Shown here: positions 1-4,748 of the stretch, piece after piece
Position numbering within the stretch: the first letter of the stretch is position 1
How the letters are laid out: every line of letters begins with the position of its first letter
Origin: an uncultured Acidimicrobiaceae bacterium
GTDB taxonomy: Bacteria > Actinomycetota > Acidimicrobiia > Acidimicrobiales > Bog-793
NCBI GenBank assembly: GCA_903907185.1
Contig: CAIVND010000060.1
Location: 1 to 6,661, forward strand
DNA length: 6,661 nt
Direction: 5' to 3'
Notes under the pieces: generated by a model
Told to the model about the DNA's origin: nothing
The model's input: the letters and a program-made list of their open reading frames with translations, nothing else
Databases searched by the model: none
Made by a program: the position numbers and the translations under genes

Positions 1-351
1 ACGCTTGCAGGATGCGACAACGTTGTCCCAAGTGTGCGAACCACCACGACTCCGAGGAACGATGTGATCGATGTTCTCAGCGGGCCCGCCGCAGTATTGG
101 CAGCGGTGCTCATCTCGCGCAAAGACACTGCGTCGATTGATCGCAACGCGTGTCTGGCGCGGAACTTTGACATAGTGCATGAGGCGGACGACGGACGGCT
201 CCGGCAGGACAGCACGCTCGGAGTGAAATTCGAAACCCGTCGAGTGCAAGATCTCTGCTTTGTCATCGAGGAAGAGAATCAGAGCCCGACGCGAAGAGAC
301 GACACAGAGCGGCTCATACGATGCGTTTAGCACGAGAGCTCGCCCGATCAT
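1..351 (-). CDS. HNH endonuclease, C-terminus cut off by window edge
   Basis: The first 117 codons are present and the frame is open to base 1. The HNH core begins at C84-x2-C87 (RCQYC), continues through the D95-H96-I-V-P-R-S-R-G-G signature, and includes N110 and C115, the first half of a second Cys pair. The HNH fold binds one divalent metal and cuts DNA. The N-terminal part (ALVLNASYEPLCVVS near residues 5-19) is typical of a stand-alone chromosomal HNH family common in Actinobacteria and Cyanobacteria, usually about 165-190 aa. Its biological role is not settled and no partner methylase is visible. The ATG at 351 is the only ordinary start after an in-frame TGA, although no good Shine-Dalgarno precedes it. 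GTG at codon 7 is an alternative. It lies 84 bases after the preceding same-strand gene and may be cotranscribed with it. Confidence 0.9.
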   Translation of the reverse strand, partial: MIGRALVLNASYEPLCVVSSRRALILFLDDKAEILHSTGFEFHSERAVLPEPSVVRLMHYVKVPRQTRVAINRRSVFARDEHRCQYCGGPAENIDHIVPRSRGGSHTWDNVVASCKR

Positions 352-435
352 GTCAGGCCCGAGAGGGTATTTGGTCAGTGACGAAACTCATCAAAGGCGA
401 GACTAGTTCGGCTCCCACCAAGGTACGTGGAATGG

Positions 436-726
436 TCACCGTAACCTGCTCATCGATGATGACCACTCAAGGTAGGCAACCAAATCTTCGCTGCTTGGCA
501 CGGATCGCTCGGAGCCGTAGGCGGTCTCCATCCGAAATCCAATCCATGACCGATCCGGAAGGGGAAGATAGGGCGCGCGGGTCCACCAGCGCTGAGGGAT
601 CAATCCAGTAGCGACCGACAGAGCACTACCCCACAATCGAGGGCGCCGAAGAACGGCAACGACGAGTGAAAAAGAGACCGGGTACTTCGCCGCCGAGCGA
701 GCGATCACTGCCACGGTCGACGGCAT
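436..726 (-). CDS. Small conserved actinobacterial protein of unknown function
   Basis: The product is 96 aa. The middle reads RRPRLWGSAL, then PQRWWTRAPYLPLPD, then RMETAYGS, and ends with EDLVAYLEW. This pattern of L/W-rich segment, WW(R)xxPxLPLPD, F-R-x-x-TAYG and D-x-V-x-YLxW matches a short protein I recognise from many actinobacterial genomes, but I know no function or domain name for it. Residues 17-43 are moderately hydrophobic and basic, so peripheral membrane association is possible, but no clear transmembrane helix is visible. Translation starts six bases after the stop of the DUF3040 gene (TAA-GTAGCG-ATG) with almost no Shine-Dalgarno, which suggests translational coupling. It is probably in an operon with the DUF3040 gene upstream and perhaps the HNH gene downstream. 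Confidence 0.75.
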   Translation of the reverse strand: MPSTVAVIARSAAKYPVSFSLVVAVLRRPRLWGSALSVATGLIPQRWWTRAPYLPLPDRSWIGFRMETAYGSERSVPSSEDLVAYLEWSSSMSRLR

Positions 727-732
727 CGCTAC

Positions 733-1089
733 TTAGTGTTGCTGAAAGAACCGGGAGCGAAGGCGCTGTGCAATCGTTGTCAGGTCGTCACCAAGCGAGT
801 GGCGAGCGGCCGTGTCATCGGCGATCCCATGTGCGTGATGAAGACTTCGTTCAAACATCACTGCGGAGACCAACATCACAAGGAACCCAAACGTCGCGAG
901 GAGAAGTGATGAGCGGAATGACAAAACGATGATCGCGAATCCAACAACGAAGAGTCCAACCGATGCACGAAGTGAACGCGAGACGAAGGAACGCGGACCG
1001 CGGTCGCGACCCATAAATGAGCGATCATGCTCAAAAAGCTTCTTCTCCATCTCGTGGAGAATGCGCTGTTCTTCCTCTGAAAGCGGCAC
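733..1089 (-). CDS. DUF3040 two-helix membrane protein
   Basis: The product is 118 aa. The N-terminus MPLSEEEQRILHEMEKKLFEHD is the signature of the actinobacterial DUF3040 family: a short amphipathic acidic helix followed by two transmembrane segments. The membrane segments are at about residues 42-58 and 61-79, joined by a tight RSS turn. A charged, probably cytoplasmic tail of about 40 residues follows. The function of the family is unknown. I chose the GTG at 1089 because it gives the family's usual MPLSE start and is preceded by AAGGTGG with a 5-base spacer. A GTG nine bases upstream (1098) lies inside that Shine-Dalgarno and is a less likely start. It is the first gene of the leftmost minus-strand run, 211 bases downstream of dinB. 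Confidence 0.88.
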   Translation of the reverse strand: MPLSEEEQRILHEMEKKLFEHDRSFMGRDRGPRSFVSRSLRASVGLFVVGFAIIVLSFRSSLLLATFGFLVMLVSAVMFERSLHHAHGIADDTAARHSLGDDLTTIAQRLRSRFFQQH

Positions 1090-1300
1090 CCTCTCCACCT
1101 TTCTTCTTACCTATGCGCCACACTGTGTAAACGAGTGACTCGGCCATCTCGATGCTTCGGCGTCCCTACCGAGCACCTAACCGGCGCACCCATCATCGCA
1201 CCGTTTTACCGGCTAAACAACGTCACACCCTGCGTTCTTCACGAGATTACCCCCCACATCACCCCGTATCGACGCGCCAGCGCACTTTCGGTTCGCGAGT
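1090..1300. other. Intergenic region between dinB and the DUF3040 gene
   Basis: I find no plausible gene on either strand. The region should contain the 3' end of the dinB transcript and the promoter of the DUF3040 run. I cannot see a hairpin followed by a T-run (no intrinsic terminator) or a convincing -35/-10 pair. Visible symmetry is limited to an imperfect palindrome GTTTTACCGGCTAAAC (1203-1218), a CCGG core with GTTT/AAAC arms, and ACACTGTGT near 1121-1129. The Shine-Dalgarno of the DUF3040 gene occupies 1095-1101. Confidence 0.6.
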
Positions 1301-2608
1301 TCACCTCACCGGACGCGGATTGGTCGCACTGTGGTCATTTCGGGTGTGGCGATTAAGGAGAGCGAGCGGGTCTACAGCTCCAGGGCCGAATCGACGCAGA
1401 ATCTCATCACGGGTCTCATCGAGGCCAACTCCATTGCGGATCGATTCCTCTTCGGCAACCTCGGAATCGCTTGAAAAGAGCGACAGTTGCTCGCCGCTCA
1501 CACGCTCCTCACCAACGAAGTTCGAAAGATGAACACCGAGTAGTCGAATGCCACGTTCACACGCCACCTCGCCAAGAAGCGCTTCGGCGATCGTTGATAT
1601 CTCCTCGGCACTTTGAGGGGGCCGCGTTTGCGTCCTCGAACGCGAGATTCCCGTCAGATCGGCAAAACGCACCTTCAAGGTGACAGTTCTGCCAAGGAGA
1701 CCACGAGATCGAGCACGTGAGGCGACCTTTGTAGAGAACTCCCTTGCCCTGCTCGCAAGTTCGTCAGGATCGTATAGATCGCGTGGGAAGGTCACTTCGC
1801 TTCCAACCGAGCGCACCTCACGATCTCGCTCAACGGTGCGACGATCCACTCCCGTCACCATGTCAAAGACGTGGTTACCTTGATGGTCGCCAAAGAGTGA
1901 GACGAGACGATCACGACCAACTGCGGCAATATCAGCGACGGTGATCATGCCAAGCGAGCGAAGTCGCTCTGCAGTCTTTGGACCAATGCCAGGGAGCGCG
2001 CGGATGGGATGGGTGTACAAGAAATCAAGCTCTTCGAGCTGGCCAACTACCTGGACGCCTACGCCATCGGTGACAATCGGACGTGGTGGTCGATCATCAC
2101 TAAGCCGTACACGGGGCTTTGCCGCCTTTGAAGCAAGTTTTGCGATCAGCTTGCTCCGACCTACTCCGACCGAGCATGCAAGACCAAGTTCGGCGAGCAC
2201 CGTCGCTCGAAGGGAGCGGGCGATCTGCTGGCTGTCGCCAAAGAGTCGATGTGCGCCCTCAACGTTGATGAACGCCTCATCAAAAGCGATCGGTTCGTAC
2301 TCGGGTGTTACCGCCTCGATGACTTCGAGGAGGCGACGGTTCATCTCCGAATAACGATCGAAGTGCGGAGAGATAAAGACAGCATCTGGACAGCTCCGCA
2401 TTGCTTGGCTCGTTGGCATTGCGGCATGAACTCCAAATGCGCGCGCCTCATAGGAGGCTGAACACACCACACCACGCCCCTCTGTGCCCCCAACGACAAC
2501 TGGTCGCCGCGCAAGAGTCGGATCATCGAGCACTTCGACAGCGACGAAAAAACAGTCCATGTCGAGGTGCAGCGTGTCAAGCGCGTGCTCGCTTGATTCA
2601 CCCATCAT
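1301..2608 (-). CDS. dinB: DNA polymerase IV (Y-family translesion polymerase)
   Basis: The product is 435 aa and complete. It is an error-prone polymerase that copies past DNA lesions, recruited by the beta sliding clamp. The palm/fingers domain starts with LHLDMDCFFVAVE (metal ligand D16, steric-gate F21). The second catalytic motif is IAFDEAFINVEG with D110 and E111. SVGVGRSKLIAKLASKAAKP (146-165) is the conserved Y-family block, PGIGPKTAERL (206-216) is the thumb helix-hairpin-helix, and residues about 265-365 form the little finger. QLSLF at 374-378 is a clamp-binding motif. A tail of about 57 residues follows, including LRRFGPGAVDP, a pattern seen at the C-terminus of other actinobacterial Pol IV proteins. 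The start follows the deacetylase stop by 5 bases with a weak Shine-Dalgarno (AGGTCTC-ATG), so coupling is likely. As the last gene of the LexA-controlled run it should be SOS-induced although it has no LexA box of its own. Confidence 0.95.
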   Translation of the reverse strand: MMGESSEHALDTLHLDMDCFFVAVEVLDDPTLARRPVVVGGTEGRGVVCSASYEARAFGVHAAMPTSQAMRSCPDAVFISPHFDRYSEMNRRLLEVIEAVTPEYEPIAFDEAFINVEGAHRLFGDSQQIARSLRATVLAELGLACSVGVGRSKLIAKLASKAAKPRVRLSDDRPPRPIVTDGVGVQVVGQLEELDFLYTHPIRALPGIGPKTAERLRSLGMITVADIAAVGRDRLVSLFGDHQGNHVFDMVTGVDRRTVERDREVRSVGSEVTFPRDLYDPDELASRAREFSTKVASRARSRGLLGRTVTLKVRFADLTGISRSRTQTRPPQSAEEISTIAEALLGEVACERGIRLLGVHLSNFVGEERVSGEQLSLFSSDSEVAEEESIRNGVGLDETRDEILRRFGPGAVDPLALLNRHTRNDHSATNPRPVR

Positions 2609-2613
2609 GAGAC

Positions 2614-3327
2614 CTAGTGACCAAGACCAATGCGTCGAAAGGCCTCCGCAAACTCCACACCCGCGAGATAACCGGCCTGTTCCGCGCGCTCATGAACTAC
2701 CGATCGAAACCACTCGCTGGTCTCGCCGAGCTGACTTTGGTGACAGAGAATGGCCTCGGCCTTTGTCTCAACAGTTGAGGCAATATCGACAAAGACGTTT
2801 GGCTCAAGTGATCCCGTCATATAGGCAACTTCGATCAAAGTCGGCGGTCCAGCGCCAGGAAAATACAGCGGTGATGCGGCTGCAGGTGCAGCAGCATCAA
2901 GCGCACCAAAGCCGACAGCCCGATGATCACGGTGGTTGAAGTAATGCTCGCCAAAAAATACCGCAGTCGGATCCGGACAGATGAGGACCTCGGGCTGAAC
3001 ACTTCGGATGATTGTGACGAGCTCTTCACGGAACTGAAGATCGTTCTCGAGTTCACCGTCTTTGTGACCGAGCTGCTGTACTCCCGTGACCCCAAGGATC
3101 TCCTGCGCAGCACGCAGCTCCTCCCAACGACGTCTGGCGAGTTGCTCCGTATTCTCATTGGGATCAGATGAACCCTTGTCACCAAGACAACAAACGACGA
3201 CAAAGACCTCACAACCCGCGAGCGCCCACCTTGCAAATGTTCCGCCAGCGGCTACATCAGAGTCATCGGGATGGGCAAAGATCGCGAGCGCCCTTGACGG
3301 AATCTCCTCCAGAAGTTCGATCGCCAT
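2614..3327 (-). CDS. PIG-L/LmbE-type N-acetyl sugar deacetylase
   Basis: The product is 237 aa. The N-terminal A18-H-P-D-D22 motif and N131-H-R-D-H135 are the zinc-site signature of the PIG-L/LmbE superfamily. By analogy with MshB, H19, D22 and H135 bind zinc and D21 is the general base. Family members remove acetyl groups from N-acetylglucosaminyl compounds (MshB in mycothiol synthesis, BshB in bacillithiol synthesis) or cleave amide conjugates (Mca). At 237 residues it is closer to the short LmbE/BshB-like proteins than to MshB/Mca, which are around 290-300 residues, so the substrate cannot be named. No signal peptide is visible, so it should be cytoplasmic. It starts inside the nrdR stop (TAATG, 1-base overlap) with a good GAGGAG Shine-Dalgarno, and dinB follows after 5 bases. 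Sitting between nrdR and dinB in a LexA-controlled run is its most informative feature. Confidence 0.88.
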   Translation of the reverse strand: MAIELLEEIPSRALAIFAHPDDSDVAAGGTFARWALAGCEVFVVVCCLGDKGSSDPNENTEQLARRRWEELRAAQEILGVTGVQQLGHKDGELENDLQFREELVTIIRSVQPEVLICPDPTAVFFGEHYFNHRDHRAVGFGALDAAAPAAASPLYFPGAGPPTLIEVAYMTGSLEPNVFVDIASTVETKAEAILCHQSQLGETSEWFRSVVHERAEQAGYLAGVEFAEAFRRIGLGH

Positions 3328-3824
3328 TAGGTCTCCTCAACAAGATTGGAGGTGACATTGTGGTGCTTCGGCGCCGTTGCCTTCTGCAAGAGGTCGGCCT
3401 CACGAGCAAAATCATTCGCGTCGGCGAAATCCTTATAGACACTGGCGAATCGCAGATAGGCCACCTCATCGATACTGCGAAGGCGATCAAGTACCTCGAT
3501 ACCGATATTCGTGCTTGAAGCAGAGAGTCCAAGCGACCGAACTGCACTCTCCACCTCATTCACGAGCTGATCGATCGCAGAATCTGAAACAGGTCGATTC
3601 TTAAAGGCAGAGCGAACACCGCTCAGCACTTTGGCCCTTTCAAATGGCTCGCGTTCTCCCGAACGCTTTTCGATAAAAAATGCTGGGCTGGTCGATCGCT
3701 CAAATGTGGTGTAGCGATAGCTGCATGCGAGACACTCCCGCCGGCGACGAACAGCGACACCATCTTCGATCTCCCGGGAATCGACAACACGATCATCCGA
3801 GCTTGCACAACGAGGACAACGCAC
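3327..3824 (-). CDS. nrdR: Transcriptional repressor NrdR
   Basis: The product is 165 aa. NrdR senses ATP/dATP through an ATP cone and represses ribonucleotide reductase genes. The N-terminal zinc ribbon is C3-P-R-C6 and C31-L-A-C34, with the family signature VVDSRE (13-18) and RRRREC. The ATP-cone domain spans about 49-139 and includes FIEKRSGEREPFERAK and the VAYLRFASVYKDF block. The length is slightly above the usual 150 or so because of a polar C-terminal tail. It begins with GTG: an in-frame TAG lies four codons upstream, so no other upstream start is possible. Its Shine-Dalgarno (GCGAAG) is weak. It follows the LysM gene by 65 bases and overlaps the deacetylase gene by one base. The lexA / LysM gene / nrdR order matches M. 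tuberculosis Rv2720-Rv2719c-Rv2718c. Confidence 0.96.
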   Translation of the reverse strand: MRCPRCASSDDRVVDSREIEDGVAVRRRRECLACSYRYTTFERSTSPAFFIEKRSGEREPFERAKVLSGVRSAFKNRPVSDSAIDQLVNEVESAVRSLGLSASSTNIGIEVLDRLRSIDEVAYLRFASVYKDFADANDFAREADLLQKATAPKHHNVTSNLVEET

Positions 3825-3869
3825 CTTCGCAGGCTATCTGTTTGGCCATCTTGACATCGACCTTCGCAG
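3823..3869. repeat. Short direct repeat at the nrdR start
   Basis: The 10-mer ACCTTCGCAG occurs at 3823-3832 and again at 3860-3869, both in the 65-base gap leading into nrdR. On the coding strand it is CTGCGAAGGT and includes the weak nrdR Shine-Dalgarno and the first bases of the GTG start. It may be chance or a small local duplication. No function is claimed. Confidence 0.4.
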
Positions 3870-3889
3870 AGATCGGTAAGCCAGCGAAC

Positions 3890-4567
3890 CTATGGAAGTA
3901 CGAGATGCTCGCCCGGAACGACGACCGCCGAACCGACCTGGGCGCTGAGCGTGCTCACAAGAGCTCGTGGGTCACCATGGGGATAGACACGAGAGGCGAT
4001 CGACCACAACGTGTCACCTGGTTGAACGATATAGGCATGGCCAGTGGGTACCGCTACGGTGCCAGCGAGGACTACGGCGGCTCCCTGATGCGTCCCGGCA
4101 AGAGCACTTGCGCCTGAGAGACCACCGAGGAGCAGAGCGCTGAAGAGCAGACCGACGGTGAGTCTCCGAATTCGAAAGCGCTGCTGTGTGGTGACCCGTG
4201 ACCGACGAGTTACTACAACATCAGACTCTGGCGCCGGAAGGTAGGCGACCTTATCTCGAGAAAACTGCGGTGAGAGCGACGACTGAAGCAGCGATGACGC
4301 GACGCGTGCCGGTTGATGAGTCGCAAAGTTCGTAACGATCCGGTGACTTGGAAGCACTGGCATTGGCTGCTTCCATACCGACCACTCACTTGTTAGAGCA
4401 GCGCGAGCGCGTTCAACATCTTCAAAGATCTGTTCGTTGAACTCTGGAACCGACGTCGGCTCGGTGACAATTCGCAGATGGCTGCGATCGCCAACACGGC
4501 GCGACTCTTTGGTCGGCGCTGGTCGCCGGGTACGAATGCTGTTGATGGGAAACGCCAGTGCTGCCAT
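3890..4567 (-). CDS. LysM membrane protein, SOS division-inhibitor type
   Basis: With the start chosen here the product is 225 aa. Residues 1-135 are a basic, Ser/Arg/Pro-rich region with no recognisable domain and no signal peptide. Residues 136-157 (LTVGLLFSALLLGGLSGASA) form one transmembrane helix preceded by RFRIRR, which predicts a cytoplasmic N-terminus. A C-terminal LysM domain (about 178-224, AYIVQPGDTLWSIASRVYP) should bind peptidoglycan outside. Topology and position divergent to lexA match ChiZ (Rv2719c), DivS of Corynebacterium and YneA of Bacillus, SOS-induced proteins that stop division. The frame is open upstream to 4669, but that stretch contains three LexA boxes. The ATG at 4567 has a perfect GGAGG (4573-4577) with 5-base spacing. 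The ATG at 4579 is a weaker alternative. The cytoplasmic part appears much longer than in ChiZ, and no catalytic domain is visible. Confidence 0.88.
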   Translation of the reverse strand: MAALAFPINSIRTRRPAPTKESRRVGDRSHLRIVTEPTSVPEFNEQIFEDVERARAALTSEWSVWKQPMPVLPSHRIVTNFATHQPARVASSLLQSSLSPQFSRDKVAYLPAPESDVVVTRRSRVTTQQRFRIRRLTVGLLFSALLLGGLSGASALAGTHQGAAVVLAGTVAVPTGHAYIVQPGDTLWSIASRVYPHGDPRALVSTLSAQVGSAVVVPGEHLVLP

Positions 4568-4583
4568 CTCTACCTCCATCGGG

Positions 4584-4605
4584 TAGACGAACAGATGTTC
4601 GTCTA
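4584..4605. promoter_or_regulatory. LexA box 1 (SOS operator)
   Basis: The core is CGAACAGATGTTCG (4588-4601), an exact CGAAC-N4-GTTCG LexA site. The symmetry extends to perfect 10-bp arms (TAGACGAACA at 4584-4593 and its complement at 4596-4605) around a 2-base centre. It is the most symmetrical of the four boxes. It lies downstream of the predicted -10 of the LysM-gene promoter and 17 bases upstream of the chosen start codon, so bound LexA would block initiation or early elongation. Confidence 0.9.
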
Positions 4606-4615
4606 CTATGTCGTC

Positions 4616-4645
4616 ATCTTTGCACGAACACCTGTTCGATGTCAA
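4616..4645 (-). promoter_or_regulatory. Predicted promoter of the LysM-nrdR-deacetylase-dinB run
   Basis: On the minus strand a perfect -35 hexamer TTGACA (4645-4640) is followed, after an 18-base spacer, by AAAGAT (4621-4616). AAAGAT matches the -10 consensus at the conserved A in position 2 and the final AT. LexA box 2 occupies the spacer. The -35 is strong, while the -10 assignment is weaker. Confidence 0.65.
4625..4638. promoter_or_regulatory. LexA box 2 (SOS operator)
   Basis: CGAACACCTGTTCG is a perfect CGAAC-N4-GTTCG palindrome. It fills most of the spacer between TTGACA (4640-4645) and the predicted -10 of the minus-strand promoter, the classic position for direct competition with RNA polymerase. 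Confidence 0.92.
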
Positions 4646-4653
4646 CCGATAGT

Positions 4654-4667
4654 CGAACAGGTGTTCC
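4654..4667. promoter_or_regulatory. LexA box 3 (SOS operator)
   Basis: CGAACAGGTGTTCC keeps GAAC-N4-GTTC exactly and departs from full symmetry only in the outer base. It lies just upstream of the LysM-gene -35 and upstream of the predicted lexA promoter, 29 bases centre-to-centre from box 2. Confidence 0.85.
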
Positions 4668-4668
4668 A

Positions 4669-4682
4669 CGAACGGATGTTTG
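4669..4682. promoter_or_regulatory. LexA box 4, degenerate, next to lexA
   Basis: CGAACGGATGTTTG has an intact left half-site (CGAAC) and one mismatch in the right half (GTTT instead of GTTC). Its centre is 15 bases from that of box 3, a spacing that could allow paired binding. It overlaps the predicted -35 of lexA and is the likely autoregulatory site together with box 3. Confidence 0.65.
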
Positions 4683-4709
4683 CATTTCGCTGTGTCACTG
4701 CACTACTGT
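4680..4709 (+). promoter_or_regulatory. Possible lexA promoter
   Basis: TTGCAT (4680-4685) and TACTGT (4704-4709, fitting TAnnnT) are separated by 18 bases. The match to consensus is modest. Support comes mainly from position: LexA box 4 overlaps the -35 and box 3 lies just upstream. Confidence 0.35.
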
Positions 4710-4713
4710 GCAG
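4698..4713 (+). promoter_or_regulatory. Inverted repeat in the lexA leader or promoter
   Basis: CTGCAC (4698-4703), TACT, GTGCAG (4708-4713): perfect 6-bp arms around a 4-base loop. It overlaps the proposed lexA -10. It is unlike the LexA boxes and could be a second operator or a leader hairpin if transcription starts upstream of it. Confidence 0.4.
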
Positions 4714-4720
4714 GTAGTTC

Positions 4721-4732
4721 GGGCCTCGGCCC
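4721..4732 (+). promoter_or_regulatory. GC-rich hairpin before the lexA ribosome binding site
   Basis: GGGCC (4721-4725) and GGCCC (4728-4732) are fully complementary, giving a short GC stem with a CUCG-type loop. The lexA Shine-Dalgarno GAGAGG (4738-4743) follows six bases later. The stem could shape leader structure or translation. It is not a terminator, because no T-run follows. Confidence 0.4.
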
Positions 4733-4748
4733 AGATCGAGAGGCATTC

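Noticed and set aside
34..330. Plus-strand frame of 98 codons at the left end
   Set aside because: It is antisense to the HNH gene, whose protein has clear HNH motifs; the plus-strand peptide shows no recognisable features.
1240..1268. G-rich minus-strand stretch (GGGGT...TGTGGGGGG), as MraZ-type TGGGN repeats
   Set aside because: The spacing is not the regular 10-base periodicity of MraZ boxes, and no mraZ gene follows in this window.
1135..1356. Plus-strand frames covering the dinB-DUF3040 gap, as a possible small gene
   Set aside because: The peptides are low-information and Pro/Arg/His-rich, have no Shine-Dalgarno, and run into antisense of dinB; they look like chance open frames.
3651..3666. 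GCGTTC-TCCC-GAACGC inverted repeat inside nrdR, as a LexA-like or attenuator site
   Set aside because: The half-sites face the wrong way for a LexA box (GTTC before GAAC), the sequence lies in coding DNA for conserved residues (EKRSGEREPF), and there is no T-run.
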